A stretch of 50,039 nt of DNA, taken from the NCBI GenBank assembly GCA_016870995.1, contig VFZU01000034.1, forward strand, positions 1 through 50,039, in the 5' to 3' direction. A program made the position numbers and the translations under genes. The notes beneath the pieces were generated by a model, which worked only from the letters and a program-made list of their open reading frames with translations, did no database searches and was not told the origin of the DNA. Source of the stretch: Acidobacteriota bacterium (GTDB taxonomy: Bacteria > Acidobacteriota > Terriglobia > Bryobacterales > Bryobacteraceae). The first letter of the stretch is position 1; the number at the start of each line of letters is the position of its first letter. This document shows positions 47,681-50,039 of this stretch, in pieces.

Positions 47681-47727
47681 TGGTGAACGCGGAAGGAATC
47701 GAACCTTCAACCTATTGATTAAGAGTC
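47681..47727 (-). other. Attachment core: 3' fragment of tRNA-Lys (CTT)
   Basis: Reading the minus strand from 47727: GACTCTTAATC with anticodon CTT, then the anticodon 3' stem, variable loop, T arm GAAGG-TTCGATT-CCTTC, acceptor 3' strand CGCGTTCA and CCA. The 5' half is absent: upstream bases do not pair with the anticodon stem or acceptor. It is therefore a tRNA-derived att site for the adjacent integrase, not a functional tRNA. Confidence 0.8.
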
Positions 47728-48007
47728 CTATCCTCTGTTGCTTGAGTTTTTCTGAGTTGCTTAGAGCTTGTCGAAATCACCAATAAAAACAGGCTCACCG
47801 TGATTCACCCAAACTCAGCGATGCTCACCGCTAGTGTTGTGTTTGGCTGATTTGGCACACTGCTGGCACACAACAATGTGTTACTTACTAGGCCCTGCCG
47901 GGGGAAGTATTCAGCTGGCTTATTACAGCATGCATAGAGATGTTTCCATTATCCGAATCAATCGACTCGATAAAAACAAAGCATTGGGTTTGAAATAAGG
48001 CAGTTGC
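47728..48007. other. Non-coding stretch between att core and glnA promoter
   Basis: No gene is supported. It carries short direct repeats near 47793-47871 and then AT-richer DNA toward the glnA promoter. The junction between mobile and core DNA probably lies here. Confidence 0.4.
47854..47871. repeat. Paired GGCACAC repeats near att core
   Basis: GGCACAC at 47854-47860 and 47865-47871, spaced 11 bp, about 130 bp from the tRNA fragment on the side away from the integrase. GCTCACCG is also repeated at 47793-47800 and 47823-47830. They may be arm sites for the integrase. Confidence 0.4.
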
Positions 48008-48037
48008 TTGGATTTGGGCAATTCGACGGACTATAAT
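48008..48037 (+). promoter_or_regulatory. Probable glnA promoter
   Basis: A consensus TATAAT (48032-48037) with a weak TTGGAT (48008-48013) 18 bp upstream. About 115 nt of leader follows to the start codon. No sigma54 GG-GC element was evident by eye. Confidence 0.45.
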
Positions 48038-48158
48038 CGAGCATCGGCCCTGTGCCGAGGTTTGTCTATGGTTGGGTTTCCGAACCCGGGTTCTGAGTCT
48101 CCGTTGACTCGCCGTCCGCTCAACAGCCAGCATCCTATCTACTCAATCGAGGGAATGA

Positions 48159-49589
48159 ATGTCGAACGAATTGCGTAATTTTTTATCGCTCTCCTATGGG
48201 GAGTTAGAAGACCTCAATCTGATGGCCAAAGAGCAGCGCAAGAATCGCGTCTCGCCTGATGTGATCCAGGAGGAGCGTCTCAAGTATCTGACCGACGAGA
48301 AGCGCATCAAAGCCGTTACCGTCTTGTTTAGCGACCTGGAAGGCCGCCTGCACATGCTCGACTATGACAAGAAGTTCTTGATCAATAGCTGGGACAACCT
48401 GACTTTCGATGGTTCTTCGATCCGTGGTTTTACTGCCCAGCGCGAAAGCGATCTGCGCCTGGCGATGGACTGGAGCGCATTTTATTGGGGTCCGGCCGAT
48501 ATCTTCGGTTCTGGCAAGGTGCTTTTGTTCAGCGAAGTGATCGATAAGGACGGTTCGCCCTATGGAGCCGATATCCGTGGCGTGTTGAAGCAGTATGCCA
48601 AGGGCCAGTTCCAGAAGAATGGCTACACGCTGAACGCGGCGAACGAAATTGAAGGGTTCCTGTTTGAAGGTACCGACGCGGAGCGCAAGTTCCACGAGAC
48701 GGGCAGCTTTAAGTATGTGAACACGGGCGGTTATTATCACTCGCTGCCTGGAGATCCACTGCGGACTTTTATCGACACCTGCGCCGAAGTGCAGCGTGCG
48801 ATGGGCTTCCAGAACGAGAAGGATCACCCGGAAGTTGCGCCGTCACAGTTTGAGATCAACTACATGTACGGCGACGTGGTGGCGGCGGCGGATCAGATTC
48901 AGATCTACAAGCTGATCGCGCGTCAGGTGGCGACGAAGATGGGGCTGACGGCGAGCTTCTTGCCGAAGCCGGTTGTGGGCGTGAACGGAAACGGCATGCA
49001 CACGAACGTGTCGATTACCAAGGGCGGAAAGAACATCTTCTACGACGTCAAAGGCGAAGAGAAGATGAGCAAGACCGCGTGGCAGTTTATCGACCGCATT
49101 CTGACGCATGGCAACGACATTTGCCTGCCGCTCAATGCGAGCGTGAATGCGTATCGGCGTCTTGACCCGCACTTCGAAGCTCCGAACCAGATCAAGGCTT
49201 CGGCGACGGATCGCGGCTCGATGGTGCGCATCCCGATCGGCAACGAGAAGAGCGCACGCGTTGAAGTTCGCTCGGTGGGCCCGGACGCTAACCCGTACAT
49301 GGTGCTTTACACCGTGTTCAAGACCGGTCTTGACGGCGAGATCGCCAAGGTGAAGAACCTGCGTCAGGCGGACCGCTATCTGCCGGACAACATCTACACG
49401 GCGATCGAGAACTTCCGTGCAGCAAGCTGGACGACGGAGCTGTTCGGAGCGGATGTGAAGGGCCGGTTCGCCGACCTGAAGCAGGCTTCGGCGGATCGTT
49501 GCCCGAGGTTGCTGGGCACGGTTGTGAAGGCGCCGGAAGTGCAGTATCACCACGAGGTCTACAACCAATACTTGTGGAACCAGTTCTAA
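48159..49589 (+). CDS. glnA: Glutamine synthetase type I
   Basis: 476 residues; the enzyme joins ammonia and glutamate using ATP as a cytoplasmic dodecamer, the entry point of ammonium assimilation. Visible motifs: the DGSSIRGF latch, the NEIEGFLF metal site, VNGNGMHTNVS in the ATP/glutamate site and the NRR-like NAYRRLDP with the KASATDRGSMVRIP loop. The usual adenylylation motif NLYDLPPE is not seen near the C terminus, where KNLRQADRYLPDNIYTAI stands instead, so control by adenylyltransferase is doubtful. The ATG follows GAGGGA. It converges on glnB with a shared terminator. Confidence 0.96.
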   Translation: MSNELRNFLSLSYGELEDLNLMAKEQRKNRVSPDVIQEERLKYLTDEKRIKAVTVLFSDLEGRLHMLDYDKKFLINSWDNLTFDGSSIRGFTAQRESDLRLAMDWSAFYWGPADIFGSGKVLLFSEVIDKDGSPYGADIRGVLKQYAKGQFQKNGYTLNAANEIEGFLFEGTDAERKFHETGSFKYVNTGGYYHSLPGDPLRTFIDTCAEVQRAMGFQNEKDHPEVAPSQFEINYMYGDVVAAADQIQIYKLIARQVATKMGLTASFLPKPVVGVNGNGMHTNVSITKGGKNIFYDVKGEEKMSKTAWQFIDRILTHGNDICLPLNASVNAYRRLDPHFEAPNQIKASATDRGSMVRIPIGNEKSARVEVRSVGPDANPYMVLYTVFKTGLDGEIAKVKNLRQADRYLPDNIYTAIENFRAASWTTELFGADVKGRFADLKQASADRCPRLLGTVVKAPEVQYHHEVYNQYLWNQF

Positions 49590-49601
49590 ACTGGATTCGT
49601 G

Positions 49602-49634
49602 AAAAGGCCCCGGCTTACGCCGGGGCCTTTTTTG
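49602..49634. terminator. Bidirectional terminator between glnA and glnB
   Basis: AAGGCCCCGGC-ttac-GCCGGGGCCTT forms a near-perfect GC-rich hairpin with A-tract on one side and T-tract on the other, so it can end both convergent transcripts. Confidence 0.9.
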
Positions 49635-49652
49635 TTTTCGGTTGGTTGGTGA

Positions 49653-49991
49653 CTAGAGGGCGCTGGCGCCGCGGTCGCCATTGCGGATGCGGATGGCTTC
49701 CGCGACATCGTAGACGAAGATCTTACCGTCGCCGATCTTGCCAGTGCGGGCGGCTTTGATGATGGCATCGAGGACTTCGTCGAGGCGCTCGGCGGGGATG
49801 ACGACTTCGATCTTGATCTTAGCGAGCAGGTCGACCTTGTACTCTTGGCCGCGGTAGACCTCGGTGTGGCCCTTTTGGCGGCCATGGCCGCGGACTTCGG
49901 TGATCGTCATGCCGTCGACGCCAATGCTCTTGAGGGCCTCCTTCACTTCTTCGAGCTTGAAGGGTTGGATGACTGCTTCGAGTTTTTTCAT
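49653..49991 (-). CDS. glnB: Nitrogen regulatory protein P-II
   Basis: 112 residues, the standard length. Trimeric P-II proteins sense ATP, ADP and 2-oxoglutarate and control ammonium transport and glutamine synthetase. The T-loop carries Y51 (YRGQEYKVDLLAK), the uridylylation site; TGKIGDGKIFV is the ATP-binding B loop, and VRGHGRQKGH holds the Q39-type ligand residue. A ribosome-binding site GGAAG precedes ATG. Directly upstream on the same strand may be the end of an ammonium transporter, a common glnK-amtB pairing, so it might be GlnK by context. Confidence 0.95.
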   Translation of the reverse strand: MKKLEAVIQPFKLEEVKEALKSIGVDGMTITEVRGHGRQKGHTEVYRGQEYKVDLLAKIKIEVVIPAERLDEVLDAIIKAARTGKIGDGKIFVYDVAEAIRIRNGDRGASAL

Positions 49992-50011
49992 GATGTGCTT
50001 CCTGTCTATTT

Positions 50012-50039
50012 TCAGCCTTCCAGCGAGTAGCCTTCTTCA
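50012..50039 (-). CDS. 3' end of an upstream gene, possibly ammonium transporter (partial)
   Basis: Only EEGYSLEG and a TGA stop are within the window, 20 bp before glnB on the same strand. The short tail fits the C terminus of Amt proteins and the usual amt-glnB linkage, but eight residues are not proof. Confidence 0.3.

Noticed and set aside
1-50039. CRISPR arrays or rRNA genes
   Set aside because: No regularly spaced repeat array and no rRNA-like sequence was seen on either strand.

Overview
The window looks like chromosomal DNA of an acidobacterium, most likely of the Bryobacter/Solibacter type. This is an inference from gene content: five very large Oar-like or TonB-dependent receptors with N-terminal carboxypeptidase-regulatory (CarboxypepD_reg) domains, a Pkn-type membrane kinase, a sulfatase, and the KSTGPRTxKGK family common in that phylum. 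GC is high. No rRNA or other taxonomic marker is present.

Layout. (1) 1-6032 is the integrase-proximal part of a small integrated element resembling P4-type phage satellites: an unknown protein, an AlpA/Xis-like regulator, a TOPRIM-D5 primase-helicase, a large inverted repeat that could be its replication origin, a minimal PD-(D/E)xK nuclease, a small protein and a tyrosine integrase. The integrase reads into the 3' end of an intact CAT-anticodon tRNA at 6033-6108; the other end lies before base 1. (2) 6146-17851 is core-like: a secreted FAH-fold hydrolase, an ABC-F ATPase, and a polysaccharide or glycolipid gene group (two GT2, a GT4, a GT39-like membrane transferase, a UDP-galactopyranose-mutase-like flavoprotein, a Gfo/Idh oxidoreductase and two NAD-dependent epimerases). 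(3) 17848-28371 is a decaying block: an Oar-like receptor with two early amber codons, a duplicated GT2 flanked by scraps of neighbouring genes, a kinase with tandem stops and a frameshift, a PAP2 phosphatase with several lesions and a changed catalytic His, and a siderophore-type receptor with one opal codon. (4) 28568-42993 holds outer-membrane uptake genes: a 1258-aa receptor, a frameshifted sulfatase, an unfamiliar 784-aa secreted protein with two internal modules, a TonB receptor divergent from a TetR regulator across a candidate operator, and a 1129-aa receptor. (5) 43056-47727 is a mobile-element scrapyard: IS481-type remnant, nonsense-mutated KSTGPRT protein, secreted lipoprotein, 5' end of a group II intron cut by an IS6-family element, a second tyrosine integrase whose start lies 5 bp from the IS edge, and a solitary 3' tRNA-Lys fragment as its attachment core. 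(6) 48008-50039 is nitrogen assimilation: glnA and convergent glnB sharing a terminator, and perhaps the tail of an ammonium transporter.

Most interesting: the satellite-like element with its inverted repeat; GGCACAC repeats at 11-bp spacing beside both integrase attachment regions; the duplication scar at 21241-21443; the intron/IS/integrase junction with no target duplication; and the run of mostly C-to-T-type nonsense codons in otherwise long open genes. Everything rests on reading the sequence; no database search was possible.
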